Of a DNA stretch of 64,000 nucleotides, positions 44,236 to 55,359 are shown one piece after another. The DNA comes from Timema cristinae (lineage: Eukaryota; Arthropoda; Insecta; Phasmatodea; Timematidae). Each line of letters opens with the position of its first letter. The first letter of the stretch is position 1. The stretch spans positions 61,533,267 through 61,597,266 of the forward strand of contig JBCFYV010000001.1 of assembly GCA_039000515.1 (NCBI GenBank). The letters run 5' to 3'. The notes below the pieces were generated by a model. It did not search any database, was not told the origin of the DNA, and was given only the letters and a program-made list of their open reading frames with translations. Both the position numbers and the translations under genes were made by a program.

Positions 44236-46365
44236 ATTGACTCATGAAAGGGTGAATTAAAGGCACCATTTAGAAACTCCAGATCCCAATCTCATTTGAC
44301 CTACGATTAACTATGAAAAATAGTGAGACCTACTTTAAAATTCCTGCTAAACCGTTTGACATGGTTTGGGCAAGGGTAATATGGGCTAGTAGTAATGTGT
44401 TTGATCCCCACTCAAAATACATGTCCTTGAAAGAAAATTATAGAAAGCAAGGCCTATTATCACTGACAATAGGCCGTGGTGCATCAAATACCGCCCACAC
44501 GCGTATTTCGTAGCGGGATAAGACAACAAGGACAACAAGAATGCACCCTTCCATACAGGAACTAATAAGGAAATAGAGGGGGAGGGGGGTGCAAATTGAC
44601 ATAGAAAAATTAACAGAGCTAGGGACAATTTTATTACGTGAATACAATACACTTGGTATAGGCAGGTCATAGATAGTTTACAGGTTTAATTTTGGTTTTT
44701 TAATTGCTACAGAATAGAAAGGACATCTCACTCCCCTAACTCTAAAAGTACACAACCATAATCTGGTTTAACACCGTGATAAAGCCAGTCTGAAATGATC
44801 AGCCAGAGGACGAGTATGCCCTTCCCTCCTTCCTGGGGAGTTAATCGTGAGTCATTAATAATAATTTCAAATATCCCAATTAGGAATCCTTTGTGACGGT
44901 ATAGTAAGCCCAATACGGAGTACATGATCAACTATATGCTACAATGGTGTACATTTATTTGGTCTCACGCCTTCTAAGACGCAGTTTAAGAGGCCTGTCT
45001 AAGGGGATAAAAATACAAGCGAACACCAATTGTAACTGAAGTAATGAGCTAACTTGAGACCCACCAGGAATGGCTACACCACCGCGACAGGCTAACAGTT
45101 AAATGAGCCCAGTTTACAATAAACTCGGTAAATAACTGGTATCCAGCTGACCAAAATATATGCACACACACTGGAATAAATTAATACATATACTACTACA
45201 TATATTAATAAATTCTACCTAACTTATAAATAAATCCATATCGAAAATCGAAGCAAGGCCCTTTTTAATTACGTAACACGTTAAAGCCTAAGCCATATCA
45301 GGCCTATGACTAGTATAGGGGCACTCCCACTATAAAGAATACACATTTGCATCACAAAATACACTAAGCTAACCAGCTGCCCCACCTACCTAAGTGCTTT
45401 ACTAATATGTTTGCATGTGATAATACAGTTGACCCTTGGAATGTTCAACATGATACTCATCTTAATTAATATCAAGCGCAGGTACACCTCACTTTACCAC
45501 TCTGGGTACCACACCCCTATATCAGTATTGCCTCGAACAGGAGTTAAGAGCTACAAACGAGCACAATTACATCAGCGGATTTGCAGGGTCTAATTCCTCG
45601 ATGGGATTAACTTCGCCTCATTTTTACCCTAATCCTCACTGTAGACCAGCACATGGGGGAGAAGTGTACCAGCGGAAGACAAGGTCAGATGCGCGTCGGA
45701 ACGTCCCAACAGTGGAGATAGTTGAAAGCGCAAACAGTGCACCAGGGAAGACCTGGAGTTGAGAGGATGAAAAGCTCTGGCAGAAGACCAAGTACAGCGT
45801 GAACGATGTGCACCCGCAGCAGAATAGATTGATTGAGGAAGAGTGCACCAGCAATCGTTGGTAATGATTATTAAAACAGCCGTGGTGGGGGCTAGCTCCA
45901 GCTGGCCTGAGGATCCCCCTTGCGGGACGCCATCGCGTCCAAACTTGGTAGCGACGGCGAGTTACGGCGCTAGGAAAATAGACTAGGGTCAGTCCAACGT
46001 ATTGTAACAGGTCTGTCGTTAAAAGCCTCTTCCTCGACCAGTGAATTTCAGACTACTATATCTCAACACATTAGCAAGCTCTCCCAGGCAGGGATTCAGC
46101 GAAGGGGGAGATAAGGGGAAAGAAAGTTGATCCAAATCACACCTATGGAAGGCCACGCATGCGTGACAGCCAAGGGTGATAAAGAGGAAGGGGCATAGAC
46201 GCTCTCTTGTGCGAACTAACTCACGGTAGATCGGCACAAGGTATACAAGAGTTACCGGCAGATGACCTAAAAAGGGGCCCCACATAATCAACAAAAACCT
46301 ACTGTTAAGGAAATTGGGCCATATCGGCAGAATGGAGTCCAATTTTTAATTTCTCGCTATCTTAC
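44236..46365. other. No gene recognised
   Basis: Mixed composition, with a more GC-rich part from 45600 to 46330. The ORFs on both strands (longest 107 codons, 46019-46342 minus) carry no motif I know. It may be old retroelement DNA. Confidence 0.35.
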
Positions 46366-46369
46366 AGTT

Positions 46370-46930
46370 AGAGAAGTATTGTGATCGTCAAAAAATCAAA
46401 CTCAAGATTTTGATGAATCTTGACAATTCATGACCCCCTGAATCCAAAAAAGTTGTTTTTGACTTTCCGTCTGTTTGTCTGTTCCTCCAAATAGAGCCTA
46501 AACTATTTTACTGATTGGGCTAAAACTTGGTATCTAAGGTTTTCATAGGGCTTTCCCGAGGGGTTTTTGGAATTGAATATCTAACCCTAAAATTAAGGGT
46601 AGTTTACTGAAGGGCAAAAAGAGAAAAAGTCGATTTTCTCAAAATCGGCTCTAATTATTATTATTAAATTTCATTTCTAAACGTTTATAAATATTCCAAA
46701 CAAAATGTTTTTTCTCAATATTTCGGCAAAATGACTTTAAGGGCTCCGGTCTGATGAGTAAATTATCATTTTTTATCATATTTTAGAAACTATTTGAGAT
46801 ATGAAATTACTTATTATTACAAATATGTAAATATACTAATATTACAAATATTTTATTCGAAGCATAATTTTATAAAACCAATAACTTTCAAGCTATATGC
46901 AAATATTTATATATTTTTTAAAACTTTTTG
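46370..46930 (+). repeat. Dispersed repeat R1, copy
   Basis: Landmarks: AGTATTGTGATCG, CATGACCCCCTGAATCC, CGTCTGTTTGTCTG, ATTGGGCTAAAACTTGG, CCTAAAATTAAGGGTAG, GATTTTCTCAAAATC, and at the end TTTTATAAAACCAATAAC. It is followed at once by another copy, giving a local tandem pair of about 570 bp units. Confidence 0.75.
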
Positions 46931-46939
46931 AACACAAAA

Positions 46940-47400
46940 GGTAAAAGTATTGTGACCGCAAAAGAAAATCTAACCTGAAATGTTGATGGATGTCGACGTC
47001 TCATGACCACCCAAACCCTAAAAAGTGGGCTTTGCAATTACGTCTGTCTGTGGGTCTGTTTAAACTTAAAATTAAGAGTAGTTTAAGAATGGGCGAAAAA
47101 AGAAAAAAAAAATCATTTTCTCAACTCAAACAATTGTGATGAAAATTCATATCTAGGTGTTAATTAAGATTATTAATAATTTGGCTATTTTCATTTTACC
47201 ATGAAAATGACTTTTAGGGTAGAGAAGCAGAAATTTCCGTATATCCGCAACTATTTGAAATACTAAATAACTTATCATTGCAAAATTGTAGTACTATTAA
47301 AAATAAAAAAACGTTTATATGAAATATATTTTTATAAATCCAAAAGTTTCTGAGATATTGGCAAATATATTGATACAATTTTGTGAGCTTTAGTTGTAAA
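46940..47400 (+). repeat. Dispersed repeat R1, second copy of a tandem pair
   Basis: AGTATTGTGACCGC, CATGACCACCCAAACCC, TACGTCTGTCTGTGG, a shortened middle, AAAATTAAGAGTAG and TTTTATAAATCCAAAAG follow in the same order as in the first copy. Confidence 0.7.
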
Positions 47401-47439
47401 GAAATATCATCAAATTTATATTTTGGGGTGGATTTATAA

Positions 47440-47630
47440 AAGGTAGGATTCTTGAGTAAGTGTACCCGTATTAGAATGGAGAAAACTTGAGAAATAATTG
47501 AACCAAAGTCATGAGAACCGTATGCACACCCAACAGGAACTAGAACCCGACCTCTTAGTCCCTATAAAACTATGATAGACGAAACTAACGCCTTTTCCCA
47601 CGTGCTCCCCTCTGTGGGTGGCGTGTTATA
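47440..47630 (-). mobile_element. SINE family A, strongly diverged
   Basis: AGTGTACCCGTATTAGAATGG, GCACACCCAACAGGAACTA and CGACCTCTTAGTCCC match the body and B-box side of family A in inverted order. Confidence 0.5.
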
Positions 47631-47719
47631 AACTACACACATAATTAAAAAGTACTCTAATATATATATTTATATTATATATATCTATATTATAATAATT
47701 ATATATATAAAACCCTATC

Positions 47720-47940
47720 GGTGGAAATGTGGACTTAATGTCAGGTTCATAATTATGTTTTTTCCAAGGATAGGAAAGCTTGGCAGCAGGAACTGAGGAC
47801 ATATTTCCAAAAAGGTTTCTTCTTCCCCTTCACACAAATGCGGGTACATTTCTCATTAATACTACCATCTTAATCCTTACCCTACTACCGTGGTTATAAC
47901 CCGTATTGTTCGGACGGGTAATAATAAGCATAGCGCATAT
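47720..47940 (+). mobile_element. SINE family A-like, strongly diverged
   Basis: CTTCACACAAATGCGGGTAC, then TTATAACCCGTATTGTTCGG and ACGGGTAATAATAAGC are recognisable remains of the body and tail. Confidence 0.5.
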
Positions 47941-48250
47941 AATACTTATTATGTATAATATATTATTTTATATATAATATATATTATTATATTTACACAC
48001 TTTTTTCTTCAAAAGCAATAATCATCAAGAATACTAATACTTATTAATTATATTTTATGACTATTACTATCTCATTGGCTAATTATATTATTTTATTATA
48101 ACTATTTTATTCAGGGTTTCACTAACCATTCGAATTATCATATTATATATTATATATTCTAACTTGAAGTTAGAAATGTAGAGGAAATGTATATGCATTG
48201 CTTGAAGGCAAAGTTGCAAACAATTTCTTAAAACACTCCTGTATTCTGTA
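47941..48250. other. AT-rich DNA
   Basis: TATA and ATTATAT runs; no gene signal. Confidence 0.6.
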
Positions 48251-48258
48251 GTTTTTTA

Positions 48259-48425
48259 AGCAACGCGTCTTATTACCCGTTCGGGTTATACGTCTACTAC
48301 ACTGATGGGTAAGGGATGAGGTAGGTGCAATTTGAGGAAGTGCATCCAACCGGGATTGAGCCCCGATCTCTCCGTACTTGGCAGTCAAGTCTAACACGAG
48401 AGTAGCGCTAGTTCGTACGGCCACA
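48259..48425 (-). mobile_element. SINE family A, partial
   Basis: CGCGTCTTATTACCCGTTCG at the tail, then GGAAGTGCATCCAACCGGG, TGAGCCCCGATCTC and GCAGTCAAGTCTAACACGAG at the tRNA-like side. The middle of the body is deleted. Confidence 0.75.
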
Positions 48426-48429
48426 CACA

Positions 48430-49400
48430 CATATATTTAAAGTTTGTTATTGTTTGTTTTGTTTCAAAATTACACGAAATAATCCTTGGCAAGCCGCATT
48501 GGCTGTTTTCTTTCACTAATAATTTCTCGTCGGTTGCTTTGAACAAGAAACCTCCTCTTATTCATTCTTCAACGAGAGCAAATCTTAATTTAGAAAATAA
48601 CTACTAACGCTTTAAACTACTGTGATAGATTTGATAACTAAAATGCTGTTTAGAAATCAACTCCCGCTGAATCTTAAGCACAAATTTAATTTGATTACAT
48701 TTAAATAGTTTCACTCTCGACGCTACCCAACCCGCTCTAACGGCGTTGTAAACAATATCCCGTCCTAAAGTCATGTATTCATGAAGGTGGCGGAACATAA
48801 CCATTCGTTTCCCTATGTTGCATCCCCTGATGGCAGTTTTTTTTATGCCCACTACAAGGATATGTCTTCAAATAGATTCTTATTTGTTCTCCGTGATTCC
48901 ACCAGTGAACTTGCTACACCACTATTTTATTCTTATTATATATTTCTAACATATTTCATTCCTGCCTGTGCCCGAACTCCGATAATTCCTTCTATTATTC
49001 ATCCACATTTGACTAGCTCCGTATATACATGGTAAACTAGAGTAACCTCGATGCGTTCCTAGAAGAGTACTCGCTAGCCGTTCCGTCTTATGGCGGTGCT
49101 AATATCCAAACAAACAAGAAAGAAAAAAGAAGTTTGGCCGCCATTTTGAAGGTGTAGTGGCTTTTGCTTTGTTTAATTCAAAGCGTAACTTTATGATAAT
49201 ATTGGTCTGCAACTTAATTTTATTTATTTATGTGTTATTTTATATTTATCTTTCAATTTTTTATGAGCTATTTTTCTTTGACGCTTCATCAAATTCTAAC
49301 TGGTTTTCTAAATATTTCGTAACAAATTAAGCTACTACGTGAATAATGAGTGGACTAAATAATATAATAAATCTTTAGATTTAATTAATAAGCAAAAATA
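48430..49400. other. No gene recognised; YY1-like site
   Basis: Intermediate composition. The segment GGCCGCCATTTTGAAGG at 49136-49152 contains the CCGCCATNTT core of YY1/Pleiohomeotic sites, which often lie near start sites, but no linked exon is recognised. Confidence 0.3.
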
Positions 49401-49405
49401 TATTT

Positions 49406-49640
49406 ACCACCACATCTTACCACCTGTTAAGGTTATACACACGTGTACTAATTAGGGTAATGAGTTAGGGATGAATAAAAATTAATTTAGAGTAAGTGTA
49501 CCCGCATTTGCGTGGAGTGGAAAACACCCTCTGTACACCCAACTAGGATTCTAACTCAACCCAAATCTTCCTGTCATCGACATTCTAGTTTATAGCGAGA
49601 GTGATGCCTGAGACCATGCGGCCACCGAAGCAGATATTTT
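49406..49640 (-). mobile_element. SINE family A, diverged full-length
   Basis: CATCTTACCACCTGTTAAGG (tail), GTGTACCCGCATTTGCG, GGAAAACACCCTCTGTACAC, CAACTAGGATTCTAACTC (B box side), GCGGCCACCGAAGC (head). Confidence 0.75.
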
Positions 49641-49649
49641 TTCATAATG

Positions 49650-49980
49650 TTTCAAGTGTGCTTATTTTTAATAATTTTTAATAAAAAATAAAAGCTATAA
49701 ATTTTATTAAAAATTATATAATATATATCATTTTATCATAAAAAATTATATAATATAAATACAATCATATCATAAAATATTTATTATAGGATATATATTA
49801 TATATATTACATAATATAAGTAAATATATGTTATACACATAATATAGGTATATATATATATATATTGGTATATATAAAATATAGGTATATATATATATAT
49901 ATATTTAACATATAGTTATATATTTAAATATATTATATATATATAAAACTAATATTATATTAGTAAATAATATATCTAAT
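49650..49980. repeat. AT-rich, palindromic low-complexity DNA
   Basis: Runs of TATATA with many self-complementary segments. No coding sense. Confidence 0.7.
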
Positions 49981-49984
49981 AATA

Positions 49985-50259
49985 ACCCGCCTCGGTGGCG
50001 TAGTTGGCTAACGCGCTTATCGTGTTGAGCTCGACTGCTGAGGACGGGGAGATCGAGGTTCGAATCTCGGTCGGGTGAACTAGGGGTGGTTTTTCATATA
50101 TGGTTTTCCACTCTCCCTCCACGCAAATGAGGGTTCACTTTCTCTAATTCAACCTTCCCAATTCCTAATCCATTAGCGTAATTAGTACTTAAAGCGTATA
50201 ACCTGAACGGGTAGTGAGACGCGGTGCTAAATATTATTATTATTATTATTATTATTATC
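49985..50259 (+). mobile_element. SINE family A, best-preserved copy, with 11-bp target duplication
   Basis: A tRNA-derived head with GTGGCGTAGTTGGCTAACG (A box) and GAGGTTCGAATCTCG (B box), a body with GAACTAGGGGTGG, GGTTTTCCACTCTCCCTCC and GTTCACTTTCTC, and the tail ATAACCTGAACGGGTAGTG then CGCGGTGCTAAATATT and (ATT)n. ATCTAATAATA occurs on both sides (49974-49984, 50260-50270). This is the reference copy for the family in this window. Confidence 0.93.
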
Positions 50260-50545
50260 ATCTAATAATAGCTAATGTTTAGGTAATATAAATTGTCACT
50301 TTATATTGCCTAAACGTTAGTTTTTAAGGTTTCTTTAATTTGAATTCCCGCCAAAGCTTACGATTTTTATCAGAGATTACTAAGAGTTGTACAATTTTAC
50401 AAAACTTTCCTCTTATTTTTTGTGAATTTTAAGCTATTCTGATTTCATAAATAGTTGATTTATAATTTATTTAATAGTACAAATGGACTTTATTAATTTT
50501 TTAAATTACATTTTCTCCATAAGATTACATTGTAGACTCTGACGT

Positions 50546-50645
50546 NNNNNNNNNNNNNNNNNNNNNNNNNNNNNNNNNNNNNNNNNNNNNNNNNNNNNNN
50601 NNNNNNNNNNNNNNNNNNNNNNNNNNNNNNNNNNNNNNNNNNNNN
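50546..50645. other. Assembly gap (100 N)
   Basis: A run of exactly 100 N, the usual placeholder for a gap of unknown size. Features on either side may not be at their true distance. Confidence 1.
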
Positions 50646-52540
50646 CTTTCCAAAGTTCATTCCTGTAGACCGAATGACTTACTGAGCTGTCTTACAGAAT
50701 GGTTACGGGAAGAGGGGGGAAGGGCACAGGGGGCCTTGCCCCCAGGGCACAACAAGGAAAGAACATCCACAACCGCTAGGTTAAACGTGTTTCGCTCCTT
50801 TTCAAGGCTTTATTCCTTCAACGTTGAGATCGACTACAGTGCAATAAAGTGAGCCTATTTTAAACGACTCACTTTAAACTCGAATTTACTAGAAGGCAGA
50901 TACAAAATATGAGCTCCTCGAGTTAAACTGTCGGCTGGCTGTCACCCGTCTCTAATCCCGCCACACAACTGTGTTTACTCTGACTGCACATTACAAAGAA
51001 AACTTGAAACACAATGGACCTTTTATTAATTTTTTTTTACTAAGGGACTGGCTGTACAATTTATTAAAGCAATTATTAACGTATTATATACCCTACACTC
51101 CTCTTATCTTTAAAGTTAGCAAACTTTAATTTATGAATTACTTTAATGTAGCAGTGTGTCTTATAAAATACAGCTATAGGCCAGGCTAGTCTAGTCCATT
51201 AAAATAATGATGTCACCTTTAATTTTAATCCGATTGTATGCTACATAACTATTATTTTGATACGTGAGATAAAAAATAGTTAGGTATCTCAAAATGCTTT
51301 CTTATTTACTATTTAACATATTTTGTTATTAAATGAATGGTATTTTAAATAGGAATTAACTAGTATGAAACTATACACACACAATTTTACCGTTATTTTA
51401 TCATCACAAATTAAGATCCGATATTGATTTGTTTTACCGTTCGATCTTTTAAATATGATGCTGGCTATCTTGCATGCAAGATAGAACGGAAATTTCACTG
51501 TAAGCTCTGCATGAATACATTAACAAAGTGTGGTGCCAACATGGAGTCATGACATGATTATATAATTTTTCATAGAGCATATTTAATTAAGGGCATGATG
51601 TCTTATGGAATCTCAAATCCCCTACAGATACGTTCACACACATTTCCTAGAAACATTTATTGAGCAATTTCCTTATGTGCAACACAAAGAAGGTTTTGTA
51701 CATATAATGTTAGGAAAAGCATTGAAGAAAATAAGGATAATATAGCCTCATTGGCTTAAACAATGCAAAAAGCACAATCTATTTTGCACAAAGCCACCTC
51801 CTTAAAGTTAAATCCACAATCACTTGCTGTGGACTGCAAAGGAGAATATTTAATGTTTAGGGAAACCGACGCAGAAAATAAGGAACATATTACACCAAGA
51901 GTCTCATCTCGTTGAGTGAACTTTGGAGAGTTGAGTACTTGTGACTTTAAGCTGATTTTGATCCCAATTAAATGTAATAAATTAACTGTGTTTTGACATA
52001 TTTCAATAATCTAGGCTCTGGTCTCCAAATTAATATTTGTAGCGTGTTGCATTTTGAAACTTTGAAATAATATAAGGATATATAAGTACAGTAGTTTTAA
52101 TGTTGAATAATTGTGATTGTTTTATAAACAAAACCAGATGTTTGTCTTAGGCTTTAAGTTAACAACTTTGGCTTTTTAAATAGTGGGCTTGGACAGGAGG
52201 TATCTTTCAATAAAACACTTTAGTTGTTAAAGTGTGTACAAGCTCAAATATATATCGGTATCTAATTAAACACTCTTCATAAGATTATATAACTATAGTT
52301 GACTAGCCCCCTTCTCCGTAAAAAAATATTGTAAAGAATCCTGTAAAACAAAGCTTCAAATCATCCATCATGTCAATATAAAACAAAACATTTTTTTACT
52401 TTTTTTTTTTTGAAAATACAGTCCTACCATCACTGTATATCCTCCCTATTTTCATCTCATTCCTCTATAATTTTGTTTGCTCTAGGCGCGAAAGGAATTG
52501 TGTATACACCAATCAAACAAATTGTTAAAATCAAATTAAT
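50646..52540. other. No gene recognised
   Basis: G-rich start (50700-50760), then AT-rich DNA. No ORF above 61 codons and no repeat motif recognised. Confidence 0.45.
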
Positions 52541-52544
52541 TTTT

Positions 52545-52705
52545 TAGCTTCCTCCCCTTTCATCTACTCCCCTCGTTTCCCCAAATTTTATTTTAATCTT
52601 TTTTTTTTTGCGTTTCTCGTCACTACATCTATTTCTCTTTCCTCACCCCTACCCTCTCGCCCCCTTCACCAACCCCACTTTCCCTTCAACAACTTTTTTT
52701 TCCAA
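52545..52705. repeat. Polypyrimidine tract
   Basis: About 160 bp almost wholly C and T on the plus strand, interrupted by a few A and G. Confidence 0.8.
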
Positions 52706-52769
52706 CGACTATATAATATACTATCGACATTTTTATGAGGAATAAATTAAATTTTCAAAATAAAATATA

Positions 52770-52905
52770 ACCTATGTTACTCGCTGATAATGTGGCTTTA
52801 TATTGGTGAAAGAATTTTTAAAATCGGTCCAGTAGTTTTTGAGTTTTCCATTACAAACAAAAATACAAATCAAATCTTTCCTCTTTATAATATTAGTAGT
52901 TGATA
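52770..52905 (+). mobile_element. 3' tail of a non-LTR retroelement (insect-wide type)
   Basis: AAAATCGGTCCAGTAGTTTT, then GAGTTTTCCATTACAAAC, AAAAATACAAATCAAATC and TTTCCTCTTTATAATATTAG. This string of motifs is, from memory, the 3' end of abundant insect LINEs and their SINEs. The 5' part is absent or not recognised. Confidence 0.6.
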
Positions 52906-53159
52906 GGTTAAAAATAAATAGGCTACAATATTCAAAAAATGGGACATTATGACTGTATAGACTCAAAAACTCACATAAGGGACCAATATAATATTTACTA
53001 CTTTTTGCATCTTAAATTGTGATTATTTTACTGCATAGTGTCATTGAACCTTTAGTTGAAAGTAGTTTTAAGAATGTTTAGAAATGTGTTTGCACCATTG
53101 AAGCGTATAAGACTATTATTTGTGCTCATCTTTATGTAAATAAACACTTTTTACTTTCT

Positions 53160-54180
53160 TTCGACACCTTGAAAAGAAAAGTACTTTGCTCGTAAAAAAA
53201 AAAGTCCAAATTTTGATAACTGCCAACCTCCCGAAACCGAAAAGGTGTTTTTTGCGATACCGTCTGCCTGTGTATCTATATTTAGGCCTAGAGCTGACAC
53301 CATTTTACTGATCAGGCTAAAACTCAGTATATATGGTTTTATAAGGTTCCTCCGAGGAGTTTTTGGAGTTAGACATCTTACCCTAAAATTGATGGTAGTT
53401 TACTAAAGGTAAAAAAGAGAAAAAACAAGCTATCTCGAAATCCACCGGAACGATTTTTATTAAATTTCGTATCTGGGAATTGTTTATCATTATAAACTAT
53501 TCATCCCATGAACATAATTTTAAGGGTTATTTACATAAGCAGATATTTCCAATTTTAATTATATATTTGCAAGTATTTGAGACACGAAATAACTCAATAT
53601 TGTAAGGTTGGAACAAAATTAAAATTTAAAAAAAACTCTACTTGAAATATATTTTTATAAAACTAATAGGGACCTGTCCATAAACTATGTAAGGAATTTT
53701 TTCATTATTTTGATCCCCCTTACTCCCCAAATTTCCCTACTTAAGGGATCGTAAGATTTTCCGTTCCCCCCTCTCCCCTTACCAATCTTACGTAATTTTC
53801 TTAAGATCTGGTAAATTATATTATTTTAGACAAAAGTATTGGTTATGTGAAATTATAGAATACTTATCACAGTAAAATTAGGTGTAATACATAATAAATA
53901 AATGACAGTTTATAGTTATGTATAGCTGTGTAGGCCTATGTGTATTATAGGCAGTGCTTCAGCGCCATCTTTCATCGGTAGGTGCAACCTTTTAAACCAC
54001 GCGCCTGTAGAAAGTTTTTTTTAGATTTTGTCTAACCATAAACATTGATAAAATCCTTAGTTAAGTTTGATTCTGCCCACACCCACGAAAACGTAATAAA
54101 ATTTCTGATCACCCCCACCCCAAAAGATCCTTAAGTAATTCTTGAATGTCCCTAGCTTCCGAACTATTGGTTTTTTTAAA
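53160..54180 (+). repeat. Dispersed repeat R1, split by a MITE
   Basis: GTACTTTGCTCG, CGTCTGCCTGTGTATC, ATCAGGCTAAAACTCAG, CTCCGAGGAGTTTTTGGAG and CCTAAAATTGATGGTAG are in family order. The repeat stops at TTTATAAAACTAATA (53668) and resumes at TAGCTTCCGAACTATTGG (54153). Confidence 0.78.
53669..54152. mobile_element. MITE family M2 with TA target duplication, nested in repeat R1
   Basis: Element of 484 bp. The left end is GGGACCTGTCCATAAACTAT; the right end, inverted, is GGGACATTCAAGAATTACTT, then AAGG in both. TA flanks both sides. The subterminal parts are rich in C on the same strand (CCCCCTTACTCCCC, CACCCCCACCCC). No transposase. TA duplication suggests Tc1/mariner or a related group. 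Confidence 0.8.
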
Positions 54181-54199
54181 TTGAGGTTTCGGAAAACGG

Positions 54200-54950
54200 G
54201 AGTTTATTATTATGCTTTTTGTTGGACAATATATTCCTGTAAATTATGAATAATGAACAATACGTTTCTTTCATTTATGCCTCTTGGTGGAATGTGATGT
54301 TCTTTTTTTCCGTCATATTTCTGCAAAAATATCCATTATCTGGTTTCACAAATATTACAAGTTTTAAGTAAATGTTTCCATTTTTAGACAAAGTAGAGAG
54401 AAAGTCTGTTTGGTGCACCATACCATTTAAATTGAGGTAGGTTTAGTTATTAGCCTTAATAATACGAACACAAGTTAATACTATATAACTTATAAACTTG
54501 TTTGAAGTGTAGTCTTTATTAAAACATTATTTCTCACTTAGTAGATACCAAAACTAATATCATAGAAGAATGATCTATTGAAAACACTTATCTAGAGTTA
54601 ATTTCGGCCAAATAGTCCATTTCAACTGCTATTTAAAAATAATATAACAAAATATTAGAAGTATAAAGCACAAATATAAGGATGTATTATGTTTTCTCTC
54701 TTATATTAAACTAAATATTGATTTAATAATATTAACATGAGTCTGGATATAATGGTATGAGACATTATTGCTTTCAATTCCAAACTACAGGGCCAATTAT
54801 GCCCGTAGAGACAATAAATTAGGTGGGGGAGTTTGTGGTTTTGTTAGAAGAGCTTAATGGTTTCAAAAAGGGACATATGAAATATTTAGTATGGGTTCCT
54901 CTTTGGCCCTAGACCAGAGATAGGACAGAATTTTGTGAAATTCATCAACC
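54200..54950. other. No gene recognised
   Basis: AT-rich DNA between the R1 repeat and the fold-back element; nothing identified. Confidence 0.5.
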
Positions 54951-54982
54951 TGTAAGAGATTAAAAAGGGGAAGGGGGAGGAT

Positions 54983-55290
54983 GTGTGTCACCCTGGCCAC
55001 CCGACTTTTAGCCACCCGTCTTTTGAAAACGCCCATCGTTTGTGCTACGTTAGTGCTGGTTAGTGCTCGATTTTCAACGTTAGTGCTGTAAATTTGTGGC
55101 ACTTATTCACGATTGTTTATGGGGGGCTAAGTAGATATCTCCCTGGCCATCCATAAACAATCGTGAACAAGTGCGACAAATTTGCAGCACTAACGTTGAA
55201 AATCGAGCACTAACCAGCACTAAAGTAGCACAAACGATGGGCGTTTTCAAAAACCGGGTGGCTAAAAGTCGGGTGGCCAGGGTGACACAC
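54983..55290. mobile_element. Fold-back (long inverted repeat) element
   Basis: Two arms of about 140 bp (54983-55122 and 55151-55290) are inverse copies with few differences and surround a 28-bp loop. Ends: GTGTGTCACCCTGGCCACCC and its inverse. AT flanks both sides. Both arms give the same chance peptide (STNVENRALTST, VAQTMGVFK), which is a by-product of the symmetry. Transcripts would form a near-perfect hairpin. Confidence 0.9.
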
Positions 55291-55359
55291 ATGGGGGTAG
55301 GGGGGTGGGTTCGAAAGTTTTCAAAATTCACCGACCGTGCATCTTTTGAACTAGTGGAC

